From: Candidatus Nanopelagicales bacterium
Lineage (GTDB): Bacteria; Actinomycetota; Actinomycetes; S36-B12
Length of the DNA stretch: 13,061 nt
Assembly: GCA_023264215.1 (NCBI GenBank)
Contig: JALQSY010000033.1
Coordinates: 1-13,061 of the forward strand
Direction: 5' to 3'
The position numbers were made by a program, and so were the translations under genes. How positions within the stretch are numbered: the stretch's first letter is position 1; each line of letters begins with the position of its first letter. Below are positions 6,507 to 12,921 of this stretch, in pieces. The notes below the pieces were generated by a model, which was not told the origin of the DNA, did no database searches, and saw only the letters and a list, made by a program, of their open reading frames with translations.

Positions 6507-7460
6507 GTGTCGGACATCATCGAGGCTCGCGGCCTCGTCAAGAAGTACGGCGATGTCGTCGCGCTGGACGGCCTCGACCTGAGCGTCCCGGAAGGCACGG
6601 TCTATGGGCTGCTCGGACCCAACGGCGCGGGCAAGACCACGACGGTGCGGATCCTCACCACCTTGCTCAAGCCGGACTCGGGCGTGGCGATGGTCGATGG
6701 CCTCGATGTCGTGCGCAAGCCCAACGCCGTGCGCCGGATCATCGGCCTCACCGGGCAGTACGCCGCGGTCGACGAGTACCTCACGGGCCGCGAGAACCTT
6801 CGCATGTTCGGCGACCTCTATCACCTGCCGTCGGCGTACGTGAAGGAGCGCAGCCAGGAGCTCCTCGAGCGCTTCGACCTGGTCGACGCGGCGGACAGAT
6901 CGCTGCGCACGTACTCCGGCGGCATGCGGCGACGCCTGGATCTCGCGGCCAGCCTGATCGCGAAGCCCCGCGTGCTCTTCCTCGACGAGCCGACAACCGG
7001 CCTGGATCCGCGCTCGCGCCTCGGCCTGTGGGAGGTCATCACCGATCTCGTCGCCGACGGGACGACCGTGCTGCTCACGACGCAGTACCTCGAGGAGGCC
7101 GATCAGCTCGCCGAGGAGATCGTCGTCATCGATCACGGCAAGGTGATCGCGCAGGGGACGTCCGACGTGCTCAAGGATCAGGTCGGCGGTGACCGACTCG
7201 AGGTCGCGGTCGCGGACTCCTCCCAGCTCCAGGTCGCCGCGCAGGCGCTGCGACCCGTGGCGACCGGCGACGTCACCGTCGACGCCGAGGATTCGCGAGT
7301 GGTGGCGCCCGTCGTCGGCGGTTCGCTCACCCTCGTGGAGGCGGTCCGCGCGCTCGACGCAGCGCACGTGGCCATCGCCGATGTCGCGCTGCGCCGACCA
7401 ACGCTCGATGACGTGTTCTTGACCCTGACCGGTCACGCCGCCGAGGAGGAGCAGGCATGA
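6507..7460 (+). CDS. ABC transporter ATP-binding protein, daunorubicin-resistance (DrrA) type
   Basis: The product has 317 residues. Walker A GPNGAGKT is at 37-44, the Q-loop Gln at about 84, the ABC signature YSGGM at 136-140, and Walker B VLFLDE at 156-161. The H-loop position reads [12 protein letters not shown], with Gln where most ABC ATPases have His, which is normal for the DrrA family. A C-terminal extension of ~90 residues ends [15 protein letters not shown], as in DrrA (the DUF4162-like tail). It powers the permease encoded next, at the inner face of the membrane; together they form an ABC-2 type exporter of hydrophobic compounds. The real substrate is unknown, and the DrrA name only indicates the family. 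The start GTG 6507 follows a TAGCGT -10 by seven bases. The stop overlaps the permease start (ATGA). Confidence 0.9.
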   Translation: MSDIIEARGLVKKYGDVVALDGLDLSVPEGTVYGLLGPNGAGKTTTVRILTTLLKPDSGVAMVDGLDVVRKPNAVRRIIGLTGQYAAVDEYLTGRENLRMFGDLYHLPSAYVKERSQELLERFDLVDAADRSLRTYSGGMRRRLDLAASLIAKPRVLFLDEPTTGLDPRSRLGLWEVITDLVADGTTVLLTTQYLEEADQLAEEIVVIDHGKVIAQGTSDVLKDQVGGDRLEVAVADSSQLQVAAQALRPVATGDVTVDAEDSRVVAPVVGGSLTLVEAVRALDAAHVAIADVALRRPTLDDVFLTLTGHAAEEEQA

Positions 7461-8311
7461 GCGCCCCCGCCGTACCCATGCGCAGCCGGCCGATCCTCGG
7501 TTGGAGCCTGCATGACGGACTCGTCGTCGCGCGACGCAACCTGATCCAGACGATCCGCGTCCCCGAGCTCCTCTTCTTCTCCATCGTCCAGCCGGTGATC
7601 TTCGTCCTGCTCTTCGCCTTCGTCTTCGGCGGTGCGATTCCGATTCCCGGATCGGATCCGACGTCGGCGCCGGATGCGAGTGTCTACCGGCAGTACCTCA
7701 TGCCCGGCATCTTCGGCCAGACCGTCGCCTTCGCATCCGCGGCCGCGACCGTGGGCCTGGCCGAGGACATGAAGCGCGGCATCATCGACCGCTTCCGCTC
7801 GCTGCCGATGGCATCCGGGGGCGTGCTGATCGGACGCACGTTCGCCGATGCGACCCGACAGATCCTCGTGCTCTTCGTGCTGAGCGTCACGGGCCTCATC
7901 ATCGGGTGGCGCATCAACGACGGGGTACTCAACGCGATCTACGCCTACGCCCTGCTCCTGCTCTTCGCGTACACGGTGTCTTGGATCGGTTCGTGGATCG
8001 GGCTCTACATGCCCAACCCGGAGACCGCCAACACGGCAGGGCTGGTCTGGCTCTTCCCGCTGACCTTCCTGTCCAACGCCTTCGTGCCGATCACCTCGAT
8101 GCCCGGATGGCTCCAGCCGATCGCACAGTGGAATCCGATCTCGTCGCTGGTCCTGTCGACCCGAGAGCTCTTCGGCAATCCCACGGGCATCGTCGGGGAC
8201 GCCTGGCCGCAGCAGAACCCGATCGCGTACACCCTGATCTCGTGCGCGGTGCTGATCGCGATCTTCGCGCCGCTCGCCGTGCGCCGCTACCGCACCTCGA
8301 CGAGCCGCTAG
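7457..8311 (+). CDS. ABC-2 type transporter permease (DrrB type)
   Basis: The product has 284 residues with about six hydrophobic segments. The first comes after a cytoplasmic N-terminus that includes ARRNLIQTIRVPELLFF. Family marks include FVLLFAFVFGGAIPIPG and the late loop NAFVPITSMPGWLQPIAQWN, both typical of DrrB permeases. It would form the membrane channel of the exporter, paired with the ATPase encoded just upstream; the 4-base overlap and GAGGAGGAG Shine-Dalgarno stretch ensure joint translation. No antibiotic biosynthesis genes are nearby, so a self-resistance role is not indicated; export of a lipid or general detoxification is as likely (inference). The stop TAG shares a CTAG with the convergent greA stop. 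Confidence 0.9.
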   Translation: MSAPAVPMRSRPILGWSLHDGLVVARRNLIQTIRVPELLFFSIVQPVIFVLLFAFVFGGAIPIPGSDPTSAPDASVYRQYLMPGIFGQTVAFASAAATVGLAEDMKRGIIDRFRSLPMASGGVLIGRTFADATRQILVLFVLSVTGLIIGWRINDGVLNAIYAYALLLLFAYTVSWIGSWIGLYMPNPETANTAGLVWLFPLTFLSNAFVPITSMPGWLQPIAQWNPISSLVLSTRELFGNPTGIVGDAWPQQNPIAYTLISCAVLIAIFAPLAVRRYRTSTSR

Positions 8312-8796
8312 CCGGCGTAGGGCTGCGCGCCCACGATCTCGACCGAGACCTTCTTGCCGTTGGCGAGCTCGTACGACACGGTGTCGCCGACGCGTGAGCC
8401 GAGCACGGCCTGGCCGAGGGGCGAGGTGGGCGAGTAGACCTCGACCGAGGCGTGCGCGGCCTCTTCGCGTGATCCGAGCAGGAATGTCTCCTCGTCGCCG
8501 AAATCGACGAAACGCACCGTCACGACCTTGCCGGGCGCGACTTCGTCGTGCTCGGCCTCCGGCGCACCGATGCGGGAGTTCTCGAGCAGTTGCTTGAGCT
8601 GTCGGATGCGGGCTTCGTTCTTGCCCTGCTCCTCCTTGGCCGCGTGATAGCCGCCGTTCTCCTTCAGGTCGCCTTCCTCGCGCGCTGCCTCGATGCGCTT
8701 GGTGATCTCGCTGCGGCGCGGACCTGATCGCTCCTGGAGTTCGGCCTCGAGCCGATCGAAGGCCTCCTGCGTGAGCCAGGTGATGTCGGTGCTCAT
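8308..8796 (-). CDS. greA: Transcription elongation factor GreA
   Basis: The product has 162 residues, normal for GreA. GreA enters the RNA polymerase secondary channel and stimulates cleavage of backtracked RNA. The N-terminal coiled-coil hairpin spans about residues 8-78. Its tip EEGDLKENGGYHAAKEEQ carries the acidic pair D43 and E46, equivalent to the catalytic D41/E44 of E. coli GreA. The GG after KEN replaces the AE of proteobacteria and is usual in actinobacteria. The C-terminal FKBP-like domain includes YSPTSPLGQAVLG. The ATG at 8796 is supported by a TACCCT -10 six bases upstream. The promoter lies just after the DUF4307 stop, so greA can be expressed alone or by read-through. The order greA-DUF4307-mca matches M. 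tuberculosis Rv1080c-Rv1082. Confidence 0.95.
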   Translation of the reverse strand: MSTDITWLTQEAFDRLEAELQERSGPRRSEITKRIEAAREEGDLKENGGYHAAKEEQGKNEARIRQLKQLLENSRIGAPEAEHDEVAPGKVVTVRFVDFGDEETFLLGSREEAAHASVEVYSPTSPLGQAVLGSRVGDTVSYELANGKKVSVEIVGAQPYAG

Positions 8797-8802
8797 CGCC
8801 CA

Positions 8803-8808
8803 AGGGTA
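8803..8808 (-). promoter_or_regulatory. Predicted -10 (TACCCT) of greA, leaderless
   Basis: Read on the minus strand, TACCCT fits TANNNT and is followed by TGGGCG and then ATG 8796, a six-base spacing. It lies in the 17-base gap between the DUF4307 stop and greA. No Shine-Dalgarno is present in that gap. Confidence 0.55.
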
Positions 8809-8813
8809 CGCCG

Positions 8814-9290
8814 CTACGGCGTCCACGGCTGTTCGGGAGGCACGACGCCGGGCGGGAACTGCGGAGGGACCACGCGCTCCGGCGCGGCCCCCGCCTCGCA
8901 GGCGAGGACCTCGACGATGAAGGCCGGTGCGATGGTCCGAAGCGAGTAGGTGATCTGCTCGTACGGCGTGCCCCGTGGAATCGCGACGACGGTGTAGGCC
9001 ACGTCGGCCCGGGACTCATCCTGCGCGCGCAGGACGCAGTAGACATCCCACTCCGCCGACCGTCGTACCTCGAACGTGACGTCGACCCGGTCCGGTGACA
9101 CGTCCCGCCACGCCAGCAGTTGGAAGGTGACCTGAGGGGACAGCAGGTTGAGCGTCACGAAGGCAAGGGCGACGACGAAGGCGATGATCCCCACGACGCC
9201 CGCCGAGATGGCCAGCCAGGGGCGCCGTCCCACGCCGTAGCGCGCTTGGAGGTCCGCAGGCAGACTGCGTCCGTCGATCGCGCTGCCCAT
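8814..9290 (-). CDS. DUF4307 family membrane protein
   Basis: The product has 158 residues with one membrane segment at about 26-49 (ISAGVVGIIAFVVALAFVTL), preceded by the conserved LQARYGVGRRPW. The remaining ~105 residues should lie outside the membrane: a beta-rich domain (VTFEVRRSAEWDVYCVL) and a Pro-rich end. This matches DUF4307, a family of unknown function found between greA and mca in mycobacteria (Rv1081c). The ATG at 9290 has a strong GGGAGG Shine-Dalgarno four bases upstream. It is therefore the only upstream gene in this region that looks leadered, not leaderless. Conserved linkage to mca suggests a tie to mycothiol metabolism or the cell envelope, but nothing in the sequence proves it. 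Confidence 0.85.
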   Translation of the reverse strand: MGSAIDGRSLPADLQARYGVGRRPWLAISAGVVGIIAFVVALAFVTLNLLSPQVTFQLLAWRDVSPDRVDVTFEVRRSAEWDVYCVLRAQDESRADVAYTVVAIPRGTPYEQITYSLRTIAPAFIVEVLACEAGAAPERVVPPQFPPGVVPPEQPWTP

Positions 9291-9324
9291 GCCACCTCCC
9301 GTCGCGCTATCCGATGACCCTTGC

Positions 9325-9331
9325 GAGACTA
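9325..9331. promoter_or_regulatory. Overlapping -10 elements of divergent mca and DUF4307 genes
   Basis: On the plus strand GAGACT (9325-9330) ends six bases before the mca GTG, with A2 and T6 of the consensus. On the minus strand TAGTCT (9326-9331) is an exact TANNNT. Its start point would be near 9319, giving the DUF4307 mRNA a leader of about 29 bases that contains GGGAGG. The two -10 elements share five bases. Confidence 0.45.
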
Positions 9332-9336
9332 GCCGG

Positions 9337-10200
9337 GTGTCCGAGCCCCTGCGCCTCATGGCCGTCCATGCGCACCCTGACGATGAGTCGAGCAAGGGAG
9401 CCGCGACCCTCGCCCATTACGTCAAGGAGGGGGTGCATGTCCTGGTCGTCACCTGCACGGGCGGCGAGCGGGGCGACGTGCTCAACGCGGCTGCGCAGGC
9501 CGACGTCGATGAGCTGGGGATCGCCGAGGTCCGCCGACAGGAGATGGCCGAGGCGGTGCGCATCCTGGGTGTCGATCACGCGTGGCTCGGCTTCGAGGAC
9601 TCCGGATTCCCGGAGGGCGACCCCAAGCCGGCGTTGCCCAGCGGCTGCTTCGCCGATCTGCCCCTGGAGGTCGCCTCGGCACCGCTCGTGCGCCTGGTCC
9701 GCGAGTTCCGGCCGCATGTCATCACGACGTACGACGAGAACGGCGGCTACCCGCACCCCGATCACATCCGCTGCCACGAGGTCTCGATGGAGGCCTTCAC
9801 CCGGGCTGCCGATCCTGCCGCCTATCCGGAGGCCGGGCCCGCGTGGCAGCCGCTGAAGCTGTACTACAACATGGCGTTCACGCGCGAGCGGGTGGTGACA
9901 TTCCACGAGGCGCTCGTCGCATCAGGCCGTGAGTCGCCGTACGCCGAGTGGCTCGACGACTGGGACGAGGGCGAGGAGGACCGCGTCACCACCCGAGTCC
10001 CGGTCGACGACTACTTCACCGTGCGCGATGACGCGCTTCGCGCACACCGCACTCAGGTGGATCCGGACGGCATGTGGTTCGCCGTGCCCCTTGAGATGCA
10101 ACGTGCCCTGTGGCCCACGGAGGACTATCACCTGGCGATCTCCCACGTGGAGACGGTCCTGCCGGAGTCGGATCTCTTCGCCGGGGTGATCCAGGAATGA
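9337..10200 (+). CDS. mca: Mycothiol S-conjugate amidase
   Basis: The product has 287 residues, the usual length. Mca cleaves the amide of mycothiol S-conjugates, freeing a mercapturic acid for export and GlcN-inositol for reuse; it is a cytoplasmic zinc enzyme of the LmbE/PIG-L family. Zinc ligands are His13 and Asp16 in AHPDDE and His143 in YPHPDH. YDENGGYPHPDH (132-143) and the late RDDALRAHRTQVDP and WPTEDYHLA fit Mca closely. The ESSKG motif right after AHPDD is characteristic of Mca as opposed to its paralogue MshB, the mycothiol biosynthesis deacetylase. The GTG at 9337 yields VSEPLRLMAVHAHPDDE, the common family N-terminus, and is six bases after a GAGACT -10. It is the head of an apparent operon with the small membrane protein and SURF1 genes. 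Confidence 0.95.
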   Translation: MSEPLRLMAVHAHPDDESSKGAATLAHYVKEGVHVLVVTCTGGERGDVLNAAAQADVDELGIAEVRRQEMAEAVRILGVDHAWLGFEDSGFPEGDPKPALPSGCFADLPLEVASAPLVRLVREFRPHVITTYDENGGYPHPDHIRCHEVSMEAFTRAADPAAYPEAGPAWQPLKLYYNMAFTRERVVTFHEALVASGRESPYAEWLDDWDEGEEDRVTTRVPVDDYFTVRDDALRAHRTQVDPDGMWFAVPLEMQRALWPTEDYHLAISHVETVLPESDLFAGVIQE

Positions 10201-10490
10201 TGGGATCCATGGACCGAGCCCTTGCTGCGCTGCTGCTCGAGGAAAGCCCGCTGCCGAGTCCGCTGCCGGCCGAGCCGCCGATCGATCCGTCCCGCGTGAC
10301 CCCCGGGCTGCTGGCGCTCATCTCGGTGGTCTTCCTCGTCATCGCGATCGTGCTGCTCTACCGGTCGATGCGCAAGCAGATCGCGAAGGTCGATCCATCG
10401 CTCCCGGCGGGTCCCGGTGATGCCGAGCGTGCCGAGGACGCCCAGCTCACCGAGGAGGCCGAGGAGCGCGGGGCCGACGAGCAACGCTGA
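10197..10490 (+). CDS. Small single-pass membrane protein downstream of mca
   Basis: The product has 97 residues from this start. One strong membrane segment lies at about 40-58 (LLALISVVFLVIAIVLLY). A Pro-rich stretch (SPLPSPLPAEPPIDP) precedes it, and a basic RSMRKQIAKVD then an acidic Glu/Ala-rich tail follow it. This suggests an outside N-terminus and a cytoplasmic C-terminus. The ATG at 10197 overlaps the mca stop (ATGA) but has AGGA directly against it. In-frame ATGs at 10200 and 10209 are equally possible starts, so the N-terminus is uncertain by up to four residues. In position and size it matches Rv1083, which follows mca in M. tuberculosis. The function is unknown. Confidence 0.78.
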   Translation: MMGSMDRALAALLLEESPLPSPLPAEPPIDPSRVTPGLLALISVVFLVIAIVLLYRSMRKQIAKVDPSLPAGPGDAERAEDAQLTEEAEERGADEQR

Positions 10491-10491
10491 C

Positions 10492-11214
10492 ATGAGCGTC
10501 AGTGCCCGTGCCGTTGCACTCACGGTGATCGCGGTCGTGCTGTCCGTCATGTGCGTCGTCGCCGGCCTGTGGCAGGGCTCGCGGACTCGGGACATCCTCG
10601 AGGCGGAGCGGGCAGCACTCGCGGACCCGATCCCCGTCCTCGAGGCAGCGACGGTCGAGGGCTTCCCCGCGTCGTCGGTGGGACGGCCGGTGACGGCCGT
10701 CGGCGCCTACGCGACCGAGGGTCAGTTCCTCGTCGCGCAGCGTGAGCTCGAGGGACGTCCAGGCGATTGGGTCATCACGCCGTTCGTCGTCGATGGCACG
10801 ACCGTCGCCGTGCTGCGAGGGTGGGTCGAATCGCCGACCGGGCCGGCGGTCGACATCCCGGTCAACGCGGTCGCACTGCGCGGGGCGCTGCAGCCCTTCG
10901 AGGAGTTCTACGCCGATCGCGCTCTCCGGCCGGACGGCCGCCTCGTCGCGATATCCCGCAGTGAGATCGAGCAGGCGTGGGGCACTCCTGTGCTCTCGCT
11001 CGTGCTGGTGCTGGCCGAGCAGGATCCGCCATCGGAACCCGCGCCGCTGCCGGTCCCCCTCACCGTGCAGACCGCTGACGTGCCCTTCCCGCTCCAGAAT
11101 GCGGCGTACACGCTGCAGTGGTTCGTCTTCGCCGGCTTCGTCTGGGTGATGTGGTGGCTATGGGTCGTGCGCCGCAGCCCGATCGAGCACGCGTCGGACG
11201 GCGCGGAGTCGTGA
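10492..11214 (+). CDS. SURF1 family protein (cytochrome oxidase biogenesis)
   Basis: The product has 240 residues. The SURF1 architecture is clear: an N-terminal membrane helix (about 5-25) ending in the family's WQ motif (AGLWQGSRT), a long extracytoplasmic domain, then NAAYTLQWFVF and a second helix at about 205-226. SURF1 proteins assist assembly or haem insertion of aa3-type cytochrome oxidase. Blocks GDWVITPFVVDGTTVAVLRGWV and RGALQPFEEF correspond to the conserved beta-rich domain. The ATG lies one base after the preceding stop, with no strong Shine-Dalgarno, so translation is probably coupled. The placement after mca is not obviously functional and may only be co-transcription. Confidence 0.87.
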   Translation: MSVSARAVALTVIAVVLSVMCVVAGLWQGSRTRDILEAERAALADPIPVLEAATVEGFPASSVGRPVTAVGAYATEGQFLVAQRELEGRPGDWVITPFVVDGTTVAVLRGWVESPTGPAVDIPVNAVALRGALQPFEEFYADRALRPDGRLVAISRSEIEQAWGTPVLSLVLVLAEQDPPSEPAPLPVPLTVQTADVPFPLQNAAYTLQWFVFAGFVWVMWWLWVVRRSPIEHASDGAES

Positions 11215-11248
11215 CGCACGCCCGGCGAGCGTCGGCGGCGTAGGCGGA

Positions 11249-11254
11249 TAGCCT
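11249..11254 (+). promoter_or_regulatory. Predicted -10 (TAGCCT) of the DUF3817 gene, leaderless
   Basis: TAGCCT fits TANNNT and is followed by exactly six bases (GGAATC) and ATG 11261. The 46-base gap after SURF1 shows no terminator and no canonical -35. GGAATC is not a convincing Shine-Dalgarno. Confidence 0.55.
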
Positions 11255-11260
11255 GGAATC

Positions 11261-11599
11261 ATGAAGGGCCTGCATGGCGCGCTCGTGCGCTTCCGGATCA
11301 TGGCGTGGGTCACGGGCGTTCTCCTCGCGGTGATGTCCGTGATCTTCCTGCCGCTGAAGTACGTCTTCGGGATGACCGAGGAGGGAATCCTCGCGACGAT
11401 CTACGCCCTCGGATGGCAGGCGCACGGCTGGCTCTACGTCCTCTACGTCGCTGCCGGCCTTGATGTGTCGTTCCGCATGCGCTTCAGCGTCGTCCGGACC
11501 GTCGCGGTGCTCCTAGCCGGCACGATCCCCTTCGCCTCGTTCTTCGCCGACCACTACGTCGCGAAGAGCGTCGATGCGCGGCTGGCGACCCAGGCGTAG
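11261..11599 (+). CDS. DUF3817 family integral membrane protein
   Basis: The product has 112 residues and about three membrane segments (roughly 10-33, 52-72 and 79-99). The conserved RFRIMAWVTGVLL opening, HGWLYVLYVAAGLDVSF middle and GTIPFASFFADHY end match DUF3817, a small actinobacterial membrane family of unknown function. The HGW and the charged residues inside or near helices are family hallmarks, but no catalytic function is known. It has its own leaderless promoter and ends five bases from the convergent EamA stop. Confidence 0.87.
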   Translation: MKGLHGALVRFRIMAWVTGVLLAVMSVIFLPLKYVFGMTEEGILATIYALGWQAHGWLYVLYVAAGLDVSFRMRFSVVRTVAVLLAGTIPFASFFADHYVAKSVDARLATQA

Positions 11600-11604
11600 T
11601 CCGC

Positions 11605-12495
11605 TCAGGCGTGGGGTGAGTCCTCGACCGCTGCCGCCGGATTCCGATCGGGCCTGGTGGCGAGATAGGAGCCCAGCAGCACCAGCGGGAACCCCAGCAC
11701 CAGGCCCCACGTGATCGGTTCGCTCAGCACGATCACGCCGAGGAGCACGGCGACCGCGGGATTGACGAAGGTGATTACGGTCATGCGGGACGGTCCCACC
11801 TCGGCCACGAGCGCGAAGAAGACGAGGAACGCGATGGCGGTGGCGAGTACGCCGAGGACGGCGATGGACCACCAGGCGCTCGCGGGCACCGGCTGCGTCG
11901 GGCGCTGCACCCACGCGATGGGTGCGTAGACGACGGCATTGGCGGCGAGCGCCAGGCTGATCACGGCCAGCGGCGGGGCGTCTGCGAGCTTGGTGGAGAT
12001 GACGATCGGGCCGAGGGCGTAGCCGAGCACCGTGATGGCCGCGGCGCCGACCGCCCACCATTGATTCCCCGGGATGTCCAGTCCCACCAGCAGGGCGACG
12101 CCGCTGATGCCGACCGCGAGGCCGAGCACGCGGACGCCGCCGAGTCGGGCGTCGAGTCCCAGCGAGCGGGCGAGGACAGCGGCGACGATGGGCACCGCGG
12201 CGATGAGGAGTGCTGTGGTGGAACTCGCGAGCACGGTCTCGGCGTAGCCCAGCATGAGGAAGGGGCCGGTGATCTCGACCACCGCGAAGACACCGATCCA
12301 CGGGAGGTAGGGCCGGATGCCACGGAACTGCCCGCGAGCGAGCGCGACCGGCAGGAGCAGCAGCGCGGCCAGGGCCACGCGGAGCGCGACCATGACCGAG
12401 GGCTCGACGTACTCGACGGCGATGCGGATGAACAGGTACGGCGTGCCCCAGATGATCGAGAGCGCGATGAAGAGAGCCAGGCCCCTGCGTGACAT
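11605..12495 (-). CDS. EamA/DMT-family transporter
   Basis: The product has 296 residues with ten predicted hydrophobic segments arranged as two EamA repeats of about five each. The first runs from FIALSIIWGTPYLFIRIAVEYVE (N-terminal) and the second from WWAVGAAAITVLGYALGPIVI. The second-repeat end FVNPAVAVLLGVIVLSEPI is diagnostic. Proteins of the drug/metabolite transporter superfamily export amino acids or other metabolites; the substrate cannot be read from the sequence. The gene sits six bases after the DUF4190 stop with no -10 or strong Shine-Dalgarno in between. It is therefore the last gene of the GNAT-DUF4190-EamA operon. There is no sign of truncation. Confidence 0.9.
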   Translation of the reverse strand: MSRRGLALFIALSIIWGTPYLFIRIAVEYVEPSVMVALRVALAALLLLPVALARGQFRGIRPYLPWIGVFAVVEITGPFLMLGYAETVLASSTTALLIAAVPIVAAVLARSLGLDARLGGVRVLGLAVGISGVALLVGLDIPGNQWWAVGAAAITVLGYALGPIVISTKLADAPPLAVISLALAANAVVYAPIAWVQRPTQPVPASAWWSIAVLGVLATAIAFLVFFALVAEVGPSRMTVITFVNPAVAVLLGVIVLSEPITWGLVLGFPLVLLGSYLATRPDRNPAAAVEDSPHA

Positions 12496-12501
12496 GGGGG
12501 A

Positions 12502-12921
12502 TCAGAAGGTCGGGACCGGCGAGGTGAACGTGCCGATGATGGCCCCGATGATCCACAGGACGGCCAGGGCGATGCCGACGTACCCCGTGACCAGTCCCGC
12601 GATGGCATAGCCGCGGCCGGCCGCACCGGTCCGACGAATCTGGCCAAGGCTCACGTGCCCGAAGATGACGGCGAGAATGGGCATGACGGGGAAGAACAGC
12701 AGGCACAGGCCGATCGTGAGGCCGAGGATGCCCAGGATCATCGAGGCGACCGCCAGGCCGTTGTTCCTGGGTCGAGCCTGGTACGCCGGCGGCGGGAAGC
12801 CGGGTGGGGGTGCGTAGCCGGGCGGGGGGTAGCCGGGCGGGGGTGCGTAGCCAGGAGGAGGGACCGGCTGGGCCTGGGGCGGGGGAGCTGCTGGGTCCTC
12901 GGGTGGCTGCGGGATGCTCAC
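12502..12921 (-). CDS. Pro/Gly/Tyr-rich DUF4190 membrane protein
   Basis: The product has 139 residues. The first ~50 form a low-complexity stretch of near-repeats of the type PPPGYAPPPGYPPPGY, likely flexible. Then RNNGLAVASMILGILGL begins a DUF4190-type membrane region with two hydrophobic segments (about 56-80 and 105-128). Between them is FGHVSLGQIRRTGAAGRGYA, the conserved GH.SLGQIRRT-type loop of this family. The function is unknown; such proteins are common in actinobacteria. The GTG start at 12921 overlaps the GNAT stop as GTGA, and a TAGGGT -10 lies six bases upstream. It may therefore be translated both by coupling and from its own leaderless mRNA. Confidence 0.85.
   Translation of the reverse strand: MSIPQPPEDPAAPPPQAQPVPPPGYAPPPGYPPPGYAPPPGFPPPAYQARPRNNGLAVASMILGILGLTIGLCLLFFPVMPILAVIFGHVSLGQIRRTGAAGRGYAIAGLVTGYVGIALAVLWIIGAIIGTFTSPVPTF
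12790..12858 (-). repeat. Imperfect GC-rich tandem repeat encoding Pro-Gly-Tyr units
   Basis: Units such as agccgggcgggggtgcgt recur with small changes and encode the PPPGYAP-type repeats of the DUF4190 protein. The unit number could vary between strains by slippage. It is a coding repeat, not a CRISPR array or an intergenic element. Confidence 0.6.

Noticed and set aside
6487..7460. DrrA-type ATPase as evidence for an antibiotic gene cluster with the P450
   Set aside because: No polyketide, peptide or terpene synthesis gene is present, and ilvA and greA are housekeeping neighbours. The family name does not indicate the substrate.
8320..8332. GGGC/GCCC hairpin after the permease stop as a terminator
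   Set aside because: The stem has only four bases, with no T-run, and lies inside greA. Such short pairs are expected by chance in GC-rich DNA.
7433..9046. 537-codon minus-strand open frame across the exporter permease and greA
   Set aside because: It is in a different frame from greA and opposite a convincing ABC permease, and its product is low complexity.
12790..12858. Repeats as a CRISPR array or regulatory repeat
   Set aside because: The units are contiguous with no spacers and lie in frame in a Pro-Gly-Tyr-rich coding region.
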